A stretch of 21,946 nucleotides of DNA from Sutterella sp. (GTDB lineage: Bacteria; Pseudomonadota; Gammaproteobacteria; Burkholderiales; Burkholderiaceae_F): assembly GCA_019410445.1 (NCBI GenBank), contig DXSO01000002.1:21187-43132 (forward strand), in the 5' to 3' direction. Position 1 is the first letter of the stretch; each line of letters begins with the position of its first letter. The translations under genes and the position numbers were made by a program. Under the pieces are notes generated by a model that worked only from the letters and a program-made list of their open reading frames with translations, had not been told where the DNA came from and made no database searches. Below are positions 1-6,817 of this stretch, one piece after another.

Positions 1-28
1 GGCAGCGTCAGATGTGTATAAGAGACAG
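1..28 (+). other. Nextera/Tn5 sequencing adapter remnant (not genomic)
   Basis: The first 28 bases equal the 3' part of the Illumina Nextera read-1 transposase adapter. They include the 19-base Tn5 mosaic end, AGATGTGTATAAGAGACAG, at 10-28. The match is exact and sits at the very end of the sequence, so it is untrimmed adapter rather than a biological Tn5 end. Genomic sequence begins at about base 29, and this window edge is therefore a contig end. Confidence 0.97.
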
Positions 29-34
29 ATACGG

Positions 35-525
35 TTACTTATCCAAAAGTTCCAATGTCACGTCTTTGTATGCATAGAGCTTGCCTCCATGCTTCTGGAT
101 AAATTCCTGAGCCTTTTCCTGGGTACTGAAAGCCGCAGGCTCATTCCCCATCACTCCCTCGACGTCATGTCCATACACATAGACCGCCTTTGTTGCATCC
201 ATCAAGGCAGAGTCTGATGGGTAATCCCAATCAGTCGTTCCATATCATGAATGAAAAACCCCAAGAGTCGGCGAGCATTTTCTGGTTGCAACGCAAAAGT
301 GAAGGCATCTCGTCCGGAGCAAAACTTCACAGCCTCGCCATCAGCTCCTTTGATGAAGACCTCCGCCTTAGGTCCAGGATAATGTGCAATCACCATTCCG
401 CACAATATGCAACGATCATGTGCTTCAAAAGCAACTGGCTTGACGACTTCCTCAGCCTCTTCTGAACAACCAACAAGCATTACACAGCAGGCGGCGGAGG
501 CCAAAAATTTACGAGCTAACGACAT
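35..525 (-). pseudogene. nosL: NosL/MccL-like copper-binding lipoprotein, frameshifted
   Basis: NosL-family outer-membrane lipoproteins bind Cu(I) and supply it to periplasmic copper enzymes; in sulfite reductase clusters a NosL-like protein is thought to serve the haem-copper site of MccA. Starting at ATG 525, preceded by GGAGAAAAAGGA, the product has a lipoprotein signal with lipobox LVGC (Cys20), then the NosL copper motif CILCGM (residues 39-44) and a further Cys69. This frame stops at 202-204. The missing C-terminal half is in the -1 frame: DWDYPSD, then TKAVYVYGHDVEGVMGNEP, continuing to TAA at 35-37. That is the usual NosL tail, with an aromatic-rich segment, a G-x-D-x-x-G-x-M-G motif and an HGG motif. 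One base appears to be missing near 230-240, just after Arg97; restoring it gives about 163 aa, normal for NosL. It may be a true mutation or an assembly error, because the contig end lies only about 200 bases away. Confidence 0.85.
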
Positions 526-899
526 TCGTCCTTTTTCTCCGTAGCTAAATGTTTCAGGCACTCGATCTGCAATCATAAACTCGCCTGCCCACTTCTCAAT
601 GCCCCTTTCCCCCCTACAGCAATGCCTCTCTTGGCTAAGCCATTGAATTCAACAACCGCGGACTCCTTTAATCTCTTATTGCACCGCGGCATTAAAGCTG
701 TTTTAGGAAAGCCTGAGCACTAATTTTTTCCAAAACTGCTAGTTTTGGCATTCTCCAGGTACGACGAGGCCGCCATTTTAGTTGGCGGCACACGTCAAAA
801 CCCCTTCCTGGAGTTTCAGATAGAGACTTGAAACCCCACGCTGCGGCGGAGTAAATCCGCCGCAGTCATAAAGACATCAAGTCTTATCTGTCCCTCTAA
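526..899. other. structure-rich noncoding region between mccD and nosL
   Basis: This stretch of about 370 bases has no convincing coding sequence, but it is packed with inverted repeats. They are: TGGCT/AGCCA at 632-642; TTGAATTCAA at 643-652; CTTTAAT/ATTAAAG at 666-672 and 691-697; CCAAAACT/AGTTTTGG at 730-737 and 741-748; CTCCAGG/CCTGGAG at 753-759 and 807-813, enclosing GCCGCCA/TGGCGGC at 769-775 and 783-789; and a 14-bp stem with one bulged base at 817-831 and 877-890, enclosing a perfect 10-bp stem CTGCGGCGGA/TCCGCCGCAG at 841-850 and 856-865. None is followed by a T-run on either strand, so these are not classic intrinsic terminators. An RNA processing or stability element, an unrecognised small RNA, or a REP-like element are all possible. 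It separates nosL from the rest of the operon. Confidence 0.6.
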
Positions 900-1820
900 T
901 TAAAGACCGTAGGTCTGACCTGCATAGAGGATGAAAAGTCGCAGGCACATCATGCCAACAACACTGCAAAGACCCGTCAGGTAGAAAACACCCGATCCCT
1001 TTGCCTTGCTGAGCAAGACCGGAACAACAAAGCCGATGCCCACAACACCAACCCAGAACAGCGTAGCCCACGTGCCAGAGCAGAATGCCTGAGCCGCATG
1101 CTGAGCAGCTGCGTTGCCGGTAAACAATGCCACTGCGATCATGAAGATGCAGAGAGCTTCTGCAGCCATAATCGGCCACTCGGCACCGTGCAACACCTTC
1201 TGATCGGCACTGTGCTGATCTTCACCAAACATGCTTGCAGCAACCATCTTCGCAGCCGCAGTACCGGCAGAAAGACCGGAAGCAACGAAGAGAGCCGGAA
1301 GCACTGCCTGGTTGATCAGCGGGAAGCGGATCAATGCACTAATCAGAAAGCCCGTGTAGGCGCAAATCGTCAGTGCAAAAACAAGCGTAATAACCTGAAG
1401 TCCGCAACGGTGGTTGTCGAACCAACCGATGATGCCATCCAAGAACCCCAACTTGAAGTTGTCACGCAGTGCAACCAAGGTGAGGATGCACACCAACGGG
1501 ATGTAGAACAAGAGGGCCATAACGCCCAAGCTCATCACGGAGGTGGGGTTGTAGAACACCAGGATTCGCCAGAACCACAGAGGATTAGTCAGGTCGAGAA
1601 CCAGACAAACCATACCGAGCAGAATAGTCACGGCGCCAATAAGCGACGCAGCCTTCAAAATCGGCGTGTTTTGTGCGGTCTGCTTCTTGTACAGGTTGAG
1701 CATAATGGCAACAGCAACCGCACCACCCGAAATACCTGCCAGGAACAAGTACACGGCAATCGGCCACGGCCAGCTAATGCCTTGAGTCAGACCAAGTGTA
1801 AAGTTCATGGTGATATCCAT
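900..1820 (-). CDS. mccD: MccD: NrfD/PsrC-type quinol dehydrogenase membrane subunit
   Basis: Integral membrane protein of 306 aa in the NrfD/PsrC/SirD family. It is expected to oxidise menaquinol in the cytoplasmic membrane and pass electrons to the MccC iron-sulfur protein for periplasmic sulfite reduction. The sequence is strongly hydrophobic along its length, consistent with the eight or so helices of the family. Near the N-terminus is WPWPIAVYLFLAGISGGA, a typical NrfD opening segment with the G-x-x-G-G-A turn. The start is ATG at 1820 with AAAGGAG eight bases upstream. That ribosome site overlaps the end of mccC and only two bases separate the two genes, so translational coupling is likely. 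ATG 1808 is an alternative start. MccC plus MccD forms a two-gene quinol-oxidising module, as in Nrf and Sir systems, and the neighbouring mccA assigns it to sulfite. No unusual features seen in the protein. Confidence 0.88.
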   Translation of the reverse strand: MDITMNFTLGLTQGISWPWPIAVYLFLAGISGGAVAVAIMLNLYKKQTAQNTPILKAASLIGAVTILLGMVCLVLDLTNPLWFWRILVFYNPTSVMSLGVMALLFYIPLVCILTLVALRDNFKLGFLDGIIGWFDNHRCGLQVITLVFALTICAYTGFLISALIRFPLINQAVLPALFVASGLSAGTAAAKMVAASMFGEDQHSADQKVLHGAEWPIMAAEALCIFMIAVALFTGNAAAQHAAQAFCSGTWATLFWVGVVGIGFVVPVLLSKAKGSGVFYLTGLCSVVGMMCLRLFILYAGQTYGL

Positions 1821-1822
1821 CT

Positions 1823-2533
1823 TTACACTCCTTTCTTCACAATGGGAATGTAGCGAAGCTGCGGCTCAGTGCCGAGTTCCGGACGAATACGAACGGAATC
1901 CTTCACTGCGAGCAACTTGCTCACATACGACTTCGGGTCGCTGATGTCACCAAAAATCAGTGCATCATACTTGCAGCTTTCCACGCATGCCGGCTGCTCG
2001 TTCTTTTCGAGGCGGGTATGCAAGCAGAAGTCGCAATTATCAGCGGCTTTAGTCTCTTCATTGATGAAGCGTACGTTGTACGGACATGCCACGATGCAGT
2101 ACTTGCATCCGACGCACTTGGACGTATCCATAGTCACGATACCCGTCTTGGGATCGCGATGTGCTGCGCCGGTCGGGCACACTCTCACGCAAGGTGCATT
2201 CTTGCACTGTTGGCAAGAAACACGGATATAACGGCGGTTGGGCTCGTAACCGCGATCAGTCGCGAGCTCACTGCCCTGCAGTTCCAGTAACAGACGCGAG
2301 CGGCCCTTCGGCAACTTGTTGGTCTCGTTGCAGGCAATTCTGCAGTCTCTGCAGCCGACGCACTTGTTCTGGTCGAAAACCATCACATATTGCGGCCGGT
2401 TGCCACCGTCGGACTTGCCAGCAGCTGCCGCCCCTCCAAGAGGCGACAGGAGCAGCGAGCCGGCTCCGGCACCTGCGAGGAATTTTCTCCTGTCAATCTT
2501 TTCGCTCACAATATTCTCCACAGACAGAACCAC
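1823..2533 (-). CDS. mccC: MccC: Tat-exported 4x[4Fe-4S] electron-transfer protein
   Basis: Ferredoxin-like protein of 236 aa in the NrfC/SirC/DmsB family, expected to carry electrons from MccD to the octahaem sulfite reductase on the periplasmic side. Sixteen cysteines form four clusters: C58-x2-C-x2-C-x3-C68; C107-x2-C-x4-C-x3-C119-P; C140-x2-C-x2-C-x3-C150-P; and C167-x2-C170 with C183-x3-C187. The N-terminus has a twin-arginine signal, DRRKFLAG at residues 14-21, followed by a Gly/Ala-rich hydrophobic stretch, so it is probably exported folded with its clusters in place. The start chosen is GTG at 2533, with GAGGG four bases upstream. Its 3' end carries the ribosome-binding site of mccD. 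The length and cluster layout match NrfC-type proteins; assignment to sulfite rather than nitrite rests on the neighbouring mccA. Confidence 0.9.
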   Translation of the reverse strand: MVLSVENIVSEKIDRRKFLAGAGAGSLLLSPLGGAAAAGKSDGGNRPQYVMVFDQNKCVGCRDCRIACNETNKLPKGRSRLLLELQGSELATDRGYEPNRRYIRVSCQQCKNAPCVRVCPTGAAHRDPKTGIVTMDTSKCVGCKYCIVACPYNVRFINEETKAADNCDFCLHTRLEKNEQPACVESCKYDALIFGDISDPKSYVSKLLAVKDSVRIRPELGTEPQLRYIPIVKKGV

Positions 2534-2565
2534 TTTTCCCTCTATAGGAAAAAAGGTTCCGCCGA

Positions 2566-3210
2566 TTAGTCTTGCAACCGAGCCCTAGACTCGGCATTGG
2601 CGATGGCATTTCTAAGCGCTCTTTGCTGTGCAGGGGCTACCCCCGCATCAAGAAGCATCTTCCAGTGCGAAACGGCCTCGTCATAGCGCTTATGCATGAA
2701 CGCATCTTCACCAAGAAGCATTCGAGTCTGCACATCCAACGCATTGATCGACAAAGCACGTTCAATCACTCGACGAGTCTCCGCAGTCATGACTCTTGCA
2801 TCGCGATAGTACATCGCTCGAGCAAGTCTCCCGAGGGCCTCTGCACTTTCTCCGCCAACCTTGATGAACTCATTGAAAACTTCAACGGCCTCACCATATT
2901 GACCAGCTTCATAAAGTGCTTCAGCCAACTCTGATTGCGCCTGCGCATTCTTTGGCATGTTTTTAACCATTCGACGCGCCTCGGCAATTTTGGCTGCAAG
3001 CATGTAGTTCGTCTCTACCCCTGTCTGTTCGTTCTGCCAGTCAGCATATCTGCCAAGTCCAGCATAAACGGCAAAACTCGAGGCAATGACAAGAACTGCA
3101 AATCCCGTCGTCAGCGGCATTGAACGATTGGGACTGCGATACGCGTATACACCAAACATCATGGCAATAGCCATTGATGCCATCGCAATTAAACCGTCCA
3201 GGCCGTTCAC
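2566..3210 (-). CDS. membrane-anchored TPR protein, CcmI/NrfG-like
   Basis: Protein of 214 aa with two predicted N-terminal membrane helices (about residues 5-22 and 36-53), then a helical region with TPR-like repeats. One unit spans roughly residues 85-118 (SELAEALYEAGQYGEAVEVF), others about 125-155 and 160-190. Two helices followed by periplasmic TPRs is the plan of CcmI/CycH and, in part, NrfG. Those proteins hold apocytochrome c for haem attachment. Shewanella sir clusters also contain an NrfG-like TPR protein next to the haem lyase genes. A role in loading haem onto the CX15CH site of MccA is therefore attractive, but it is inferred from architecture and location. The start is GTG at 3210 with GAAGG seven bases upstream. 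It is 32 bases from mccC and 67 from mccB in the same direction. Confidence 0.75.
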   Translation of the reverse strand: MNGLDGLIAMASMAIAMMFGVYAYRSPNRSMPLTTGFAVLVIASSFAVYAGLGRYADWQNEQTGVETNYMLAAKIAEARRMVKNMPKNAQAQSELAEALYEAGQYGEAVEVFNEFIKVGGESAEALGRLARAMYYRDARVMTAETRRVIERALSINALDVQTRMLLGEDAFMHKRYDEAVSHWKMLLDAGVAPAQQRALRNAIANAESRARLQD

Positions 3211-3277
3211 GAAAATGCCTTCACTTTGTTAAAGAGCTTATTTGTGCTCAGAAAATGTCAAAGTCAGTCCGTCACAA

Positions 3278-4045
3278 TCACTTGTGCGGATTAGTCATAC
3301 CGTTAATAACGGTCTTACCCATGCCTTGGTGGGCTCCGACTTTTTCAACCTTGATCAATTCCAGTTCAAAAACCAGCGGAGATTCCGGCGGAATCTGTCC
3401 AGCCCCGAATTCACCATAAGCAAGGTTCGCAGGAATCGTGAAACGGAACTGCGCACCTTCCTTCATCAGTTTCAGGCCTTCTTCCAATCCCGGAATAATG
3501 CTCATCACCACGAAACGAGCCGGCTGTTTGACTTCATAAGTGCTTTCAAACACCGTACCGTCCATGAGCTTACCTGTATAGTTGACGGTCACCACATCCT
3601 CAGTCTTGGGAGTAGCACCGGAACCCTTTCTGAGCACTTCATACTGCAGGCCGCTCTTTGTGACCGTTACACCCTTTTTCTTGGCGTTATCAGCCAAAAA
3701 TTTGGTGGCTTTGGCCTTGTTTTCCTTGGCTAACTTTTCGTTAGCTGCTGCTTCGAGCTTATTCAACTTTTCAGCACGGCTATTAAGGTACTTGAGCATG
3801 TCTTCTTCGGAAATTTGACTCTTTCCGCGAATGGCATCCTGAAAGCCCTTTTCAACAAGCGCCATATCAGCCGTCAAGCCGAGCTTGCCCTGCTTGTAGA
3901 TCTGATCAGAGATATAGTTTCCGACAGATGCCCCCATGCTGTAGGCCTCTTTGGCCTGCTGAGTGTCGAGTTCGCCTGCAACGGCAACAGTACCGGCACA
4001 CATCAAAGCAGAGGCCGTCAGCACGATTTTCTTGAGGGATTGCAT
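3278..4045 (-). CDS. mccB: MccB: periplasmic FKBP-type peptidyl-prolyl isomerase
   Basis: Prolyl cis-trans isomerase of 255 aa, FkpA/MIP type. A Sec signal peptide ends near AVA-GE (residue 23). An N-terminal helical dimerisation domain follows (about 25-125, rich in Lys, Glu and Ala), then the FKBP catalytic domain (about 140-235). FKBP hallmarks are the VTVNYTGKLMDGTVFEST strand region, IPGLEEGLKLM, AYGEFGAG and PPESPLVFELELIKVE. The mcc and sir operons characteristically include such an isomerase (MccB in Wolinella), thought to help fold the multihaem reductase. A C-terminal tail of about 20 residues after the FKBP domain contains two His and two Met residues. It is not part of the usual fold, and whether it binds metal is unknown. 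ATG 4045 is preceded only by a weak GAAGAAAG signal. Confidence 0.9.
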   Translation of the reverse strand: MQSLKKIVLTASALMCAGTVAVAGELDTQQAKEAYSMGASVGNYISDQIYKQGKLGLTADMALVEKGFQDAIRGKSQISEEDMLKYLNSRAEKLNKLEAAANEKLAKENKAKATKFLADNAKKKGVTVTKSGLQYEVLRKGSGATPKTEDVVTVNYTGKLMDGTVFESTYEVKQPARFVVMSIIPGLEEGLKLMKEGAQFRFTIPANLAYGEFGAGQIPPESPLVFELELIKVEKVGAHQGMGKTVINGMTNPHK

Positions 4046-4144
4046 GTGGTTTCTTTCTTCAAAAAATACAGTTCACTCACACGGAGTGCATCACTAACGA
4101 CACTTACTCCGCACAAAAAGCTTGCGTGTTAATCGCACACCTGC

Positions 4145-4570
4145 TTAGGGTCTTTCGAATGGGCGTCCAGAAAGTTTCCAGCCATAAATTCCATCAGGCA
4201 TCTGCCACACATTCGTGTAGCCGAGCTTCATGGTTTCATAAGCTGCAATCTGACTAGAACTACACAGTCGATTTGCGCAATAAAACACCATCAGCGTGTT
4301 CTTGTCCTTCGGAAGCAGTTTCTGCCAGTTGCCGACATTGAAAAATACCGCACCAGGAATATAGCCATCAGCCCAAAGCTCAAGCGTGTTGACATCATAG
4401 ATGCGCACGCCAGGCTCCATGAAAAGCTGCTCGGCCTCCGGAATAGAAACCTGTCGGACTTTATAAACATATTCCTCCGCAGGCTCCATAGGAGCATCCC
4501 CACCGGCATAAGCCAACACGGGAAGAGCAAGAAGCGCACTGACCGCAAGTTTTTGCAGTTGTTTTTTCAT
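4145..4570 (-). CDS. secreted single-domain rhodanese-like protein
   Basis: Protein of 141 aa. A Sec signal peptide (MKKQLQKLAVSALLALPVLAYA, cleavage near residue 22) leads into one rhodanese homology domain. Recognisable elements are VRIYDVNTLELWADGYIPGA (the D-x-R/N...E-x-x-x-G-x-I-x-G-A stretch) and the active-site region FYCANRLCSSSQ, with Cys98 at the catalytic position. The loop reads CANRLC rather than the common C-x-x-G-x-R, and Cys103 could pair with Cys98 as a disulfide. Rhodaneses move sulfane sulfur between donors and acceptors. Sitting between mccA and mccB, it may deal with reactive sulfur species around sulfite reduction, or it may have become a redox or metal-binding protein; the sequence does not decide. 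It follows mccA by 108 bases that contain a hairpin. Confidence 0.85.
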   Translation of the reverse strand: MKKQLQKLAVSALLALPVLAYAGGDAPMEPAEEYVYKVRQVSIPEAEQLFMEPGVRIYDVNTLELWADGYIPGAVFFNVGNWQKLLPKDKNTLMVFYCANRLCSSSQIAAYETMKLGYTNVWQMPDGIYGWKLSGRPFERP

Positions 4571-4609
4571 TTCGTGTTCCGATGAACCTTTCTCCTTACT
4601 GTTCTCTCT

Positions 4610-4641
4610 GCGAAGGAAGAACTTTCCAGTGCTTCCTTCGC
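4610..4641 (-). promoter_or_regulatory. intercistronic hairpin after mccA
   Basis: Perfect 10-bp inverted repeat, GCGAAGGAAG at 4610-4619 and CTTCCTTCGC at 4632-4641, with a 12-base loop. It lies 37 bases past the mccA stop and 39 bases before the rhodanese start. On the transcribed strand no T-run follows, so it is unlikely to be a full terminator. Its position suits a 3' stabiliser or processing site that would raise mccA mRNA relative to the downstream genes; that role is inferred. Confidence 0.6.
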
Positions 4642-4678
4642 TCGAGAATAGGAGATCGAGGCTTACTAGTCGCTTAGA

Positions 4679-6730
4679 TTACTTCTTGGCGTCAGTCTTG
4701 ATGAGCGGGAAATTGCCGTTATCAAGAATCTTCTGAGCCTGCGTCAGATAGGCGTTAGCCGTATCAACGCGCTGCTTGAGGTAATCGGGAGCGTGAACAC
4801 CCCAGGAACCGTCTTCTTCAACCTGCTTGGTGATGTCGGCAGCCTTGTCGACGAGCAGCATGATTTCGGTCTTAGCTTCAACGGTCAACTTGGTGACCTC
4901 GAGAAGCTTATTGATGCGTTCGAGAGCAGCCTTAGCAGCCTTGAAGCCATCCTTAACCGGATTCTGCCACTTCATGACTTCACCGTAGATGACCTTCTGG
5001 TCACCATACTGCAAGCCCTTTTCGAGTTCAGACAGGAACAGGCTGTGGCAACCCTTGTTATCCGTTACACCCTTTTCAGCATTAGCCGTACGAGCGCAGG
5101 ACCACATCAGGTCAACATAACCATGACCTTCTTCGTCACGAGCAACGTGCCAACCCTTAGAGTTGGAAGCACGCGACTGACCTTCTGCCGGGTTCATCAT
5201 CTTCTTTTCAGGATCAACCATGATCTTGAAGAGGTGAGAACGACGGACGGCGTCAAAGCCGGCCATGTCAGGACGCTGGATGGCCGTGAAGTTTTCGCAG
5301 CTCATCGTGAACGGCATGTGGCAATCCACGCAATCCATCTTCTTATGGGTGTTGGTGTTTTCAACCACATCGGCCTGTGTCTTATGGCAATCCTGGCAGG
5401 TCTGACGAATAGCAGGCTTCGTGTAGTATTCCTTCCAGTCGTTGCTGGTGACTTCGTGCGGATCATGGCAGGTCACGCAACGCATACCCTTCTCATAGTG
5501 CTTGGACATCATGAGCTGAGAACCTTCCGTACCGCAAGACGGGCAGGAAGACTTCGTCTTGACGTTGAAGCCCTTTTCGAGCTTGCCTTCTGCAGACGGA
5601 AGCTTGTAGTCGCTTTCAACGAAGTTGGAGCGCTGGTGGCAACGTTCGCAGTTCGTCTGGAAGCCGTTGGATTCAGCACCAACCAAGTGGCCGCCGGCAC
5701 CGTGACATTCTTCACAAGCGATACCGCGAGAAATCGTGTGCTTCTGCAGTTCTTCGGCGTTACCAAGAGCCTTGAAGAATTCGTCCTTGCTCTTAAAGTC
5801 GAACTTGAAGGAGTGGCAAACTTCGCAGTAAGACGTGGCAGACTGGAACAGCAAAGTCTGTTCGTAGGTCGAACCGTAAGAGGTCATACCCCACTGGTGA
5901 GAAGCGGAAGGACCAAACTTGCTCAATTCTGTCGGGAAATCAGGAATAACCTTCTGGATTTCCTTAGCCTTTTCCGGGGTCAGCCACTGAGCCCAACCAC
6001 GGGAGAACTGGTTGCCGCCGGCAACGACGGTACCCGTACCCTTGCTCAGCAAGCCATCACGAACGTGGTAGGAACCACGGACGAGCCACTTGTCAAGGAA
6101 GCCGTACTTCGTACGCGGCGTACCGATCGTACCGTAAATATCTTCAGGCATGATGCCGTCGGGCAGGATCGAAGCCTGAGAACCGTAAAGCTTCTTCTTC
6201 AGGTCGTTGTCAACTTCGGGGTGTTCACCCGGGAAACGAATCGTCTGAGCGTGACGAGAGCGCTTCCACTTCTGGTACTGAATCGCGTGGCATTCGCCGC
6301 AGCGTTCCGGACCCACAAAGCGATTGGGGAAGTCGAGTACGGACTTCGCAGCCAGACGATACTGGGAAGCGCTCGGACGGCCGCCGGCAAGCTTCGAGTA
6401 GGTCTGAGCATTACCTTCCGTCAAGAATTCAGAACCACGCGTCGAAATCTTGTACACACCCTTGATGCGACCTTCTTCGGCGTACTTGAAGATGGGGTGA
6501 TTCTGGAAGAGCCAGTCCCACATTTCCTTTTCCTGGACGATGTAGTCCTGGAGCGTCTTAACGCCCATTTCCTTTTCGGTTGTAGACGGATTGTCCCAAA
6601 CCTTCTGCGTAACGGCATTCACGGTCTTACTGCCTACGCCAGGAGTGGCAGCGGCTTGAACACCGGACGCAACCAAAGCAGCGGAACAAAACAGCGTTGC
6701 CGCCGCCGTTTTGATCATTCTTGTTGTCAT
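4679..6730 (-). CDS. mccA: MccA: octahaem cytochrome c sulfite reductase (SirA)
   Basis: Periplasmic multihaem enzyme of 683 aa that reduces sulfite to sulfide with six electrons at a haem c-copper site. After a Sec signal (cleavage near VQA-A, residue 27), seven CXXCH motifs begin at C144, C302, C339, C361, C418, C445 and C467. An eighth haem site has the rare form CX15CH, C545 to C561-H562. Seven CXXCH plus one C-terminal CX15CH defines the MccA/SirA family and separates it from NrfA and from octahaem nitrite reductases. Cys left over are C396 and C399 (SSCPSCG) and C478 (FTMSCENF). Wolinella MccA binds Cu(I) with two non-haem cysteines, so C478 with one of C396/C399 are candidates. A long helical C-terminal region (about 590-675) resembles the helices at the end of related multihaem enzymes. 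ATG 6730 has AGGAG seven bases upstream. It is first in the operon and its codon use is strongly biased. Confidence 0.95.
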   Translation of the reverse strand: MTTRMIKTAAATLFCSAALVASGVQAAATPGVGSKTVNAVTQKVWDNPSTTEKEMGVKTLQDYIVQEKEMWDWLFQNHPIFKYAEEGRIKGVYKISTRGSEFLTEGNAQTYSKLAGGRPSASQYRLAAKSVLDFPNRFVGPERCGECHAIQYQKWKRSRHAQTIRFPGEHPEVDNDLKKKLYGSQASILPDGIMPEDIYGTIGTPRTKYGFLDKWLVRGSYHVRDGLLSKGTGTVVAGGNQFSRGWAQWLTPEKAKEIQKVIPDFPTELSKFGPSASHQWGMTSYGSTYEQTLLFQSATSYCEVCHSFKFDFKSKDEFFKALGNAEELQKHTISRGIACEECHGAGGHLVGAESNGFQTNCERCHQRSNFVESDYKLPSAEGKLEKGFNVKTKSSCPSCGTEGSQLMMSKHYEKGMRCVTCHDPHEVTSNDWKEYYTKPAIRQTCQDCHKTQADVVENTNTHKKMDCVDCHMPFTMSCENFTAIQRPDMAGFDAVRRSHLFKIMVDPEKKMMNPAEGQSRASNSKGWHVARDEEGHGYVDLMWSCARTANAEKGVTDNKGCHSLFLSELEKGLQYGDQKVIYGEVMKWQNPVKDGFKAAKAALERINKLLEVTKLTVEAKTEIMLLVDKAADITKQVEEDGSWGVHAPDYLKQRVDTANAYLTQAQKILDNGNFPLIKTDAKK

Positions 6731-6817
6731 CTCAATCTCCTAAATTTCTTTTGAACCTCTACCATCGGGGTAGACGGCAGAAGCGCCGCATATGTCTAAA
6801 GACAATGCGAGCAGTGC

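Noticed and set aside
10..28. Tn5 mosaic end as evidence for a transposon
   Set aside because: It is joined to the Nextera primer tail and sits at the sequence end, so it is library adapter.
14..217. Plus-strand short frame at the contig start
   Set aside because: It begins in adapter sequence and lies opposite the C-terminal half of nosL.
841..865. GC-rich hairpin as intrinsic terminator of mccD
   Set aside because: Neither strand has a T-run after the stem, so it is listed as part of a structured region instead.
1098..1853. 251-aa plus-strand open frame opposite mccD
   Set aside because: Codon-aligned antisense shadow of a real NrfD-type membrane protein; its composition (many His, Gln, Asn) is an artefact.
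4082..4111. CGGAGT/ACTCCG inverted repeat between the rhodanese and mccB
   Set aside because: Only 6 bp with an 18-base loop and no T-run; too weak to call a terminator.
4679..6730. MccA as nitrite reductase (NrfA or octahaem ONR)
   Set aside because: NrfA has a CXXCK/CXXCH active-site haem and five haems. Here there are seven CXXCH plus a CX15CH, with mccB/C/D neighbours.
4793..6754. 653-aa plus-strand open frame opposite mccA
   Set aside because: It is codon-aligned antisense to a clear octahaem cytochrome and is explained by codon bias. It has no recognisable domains.
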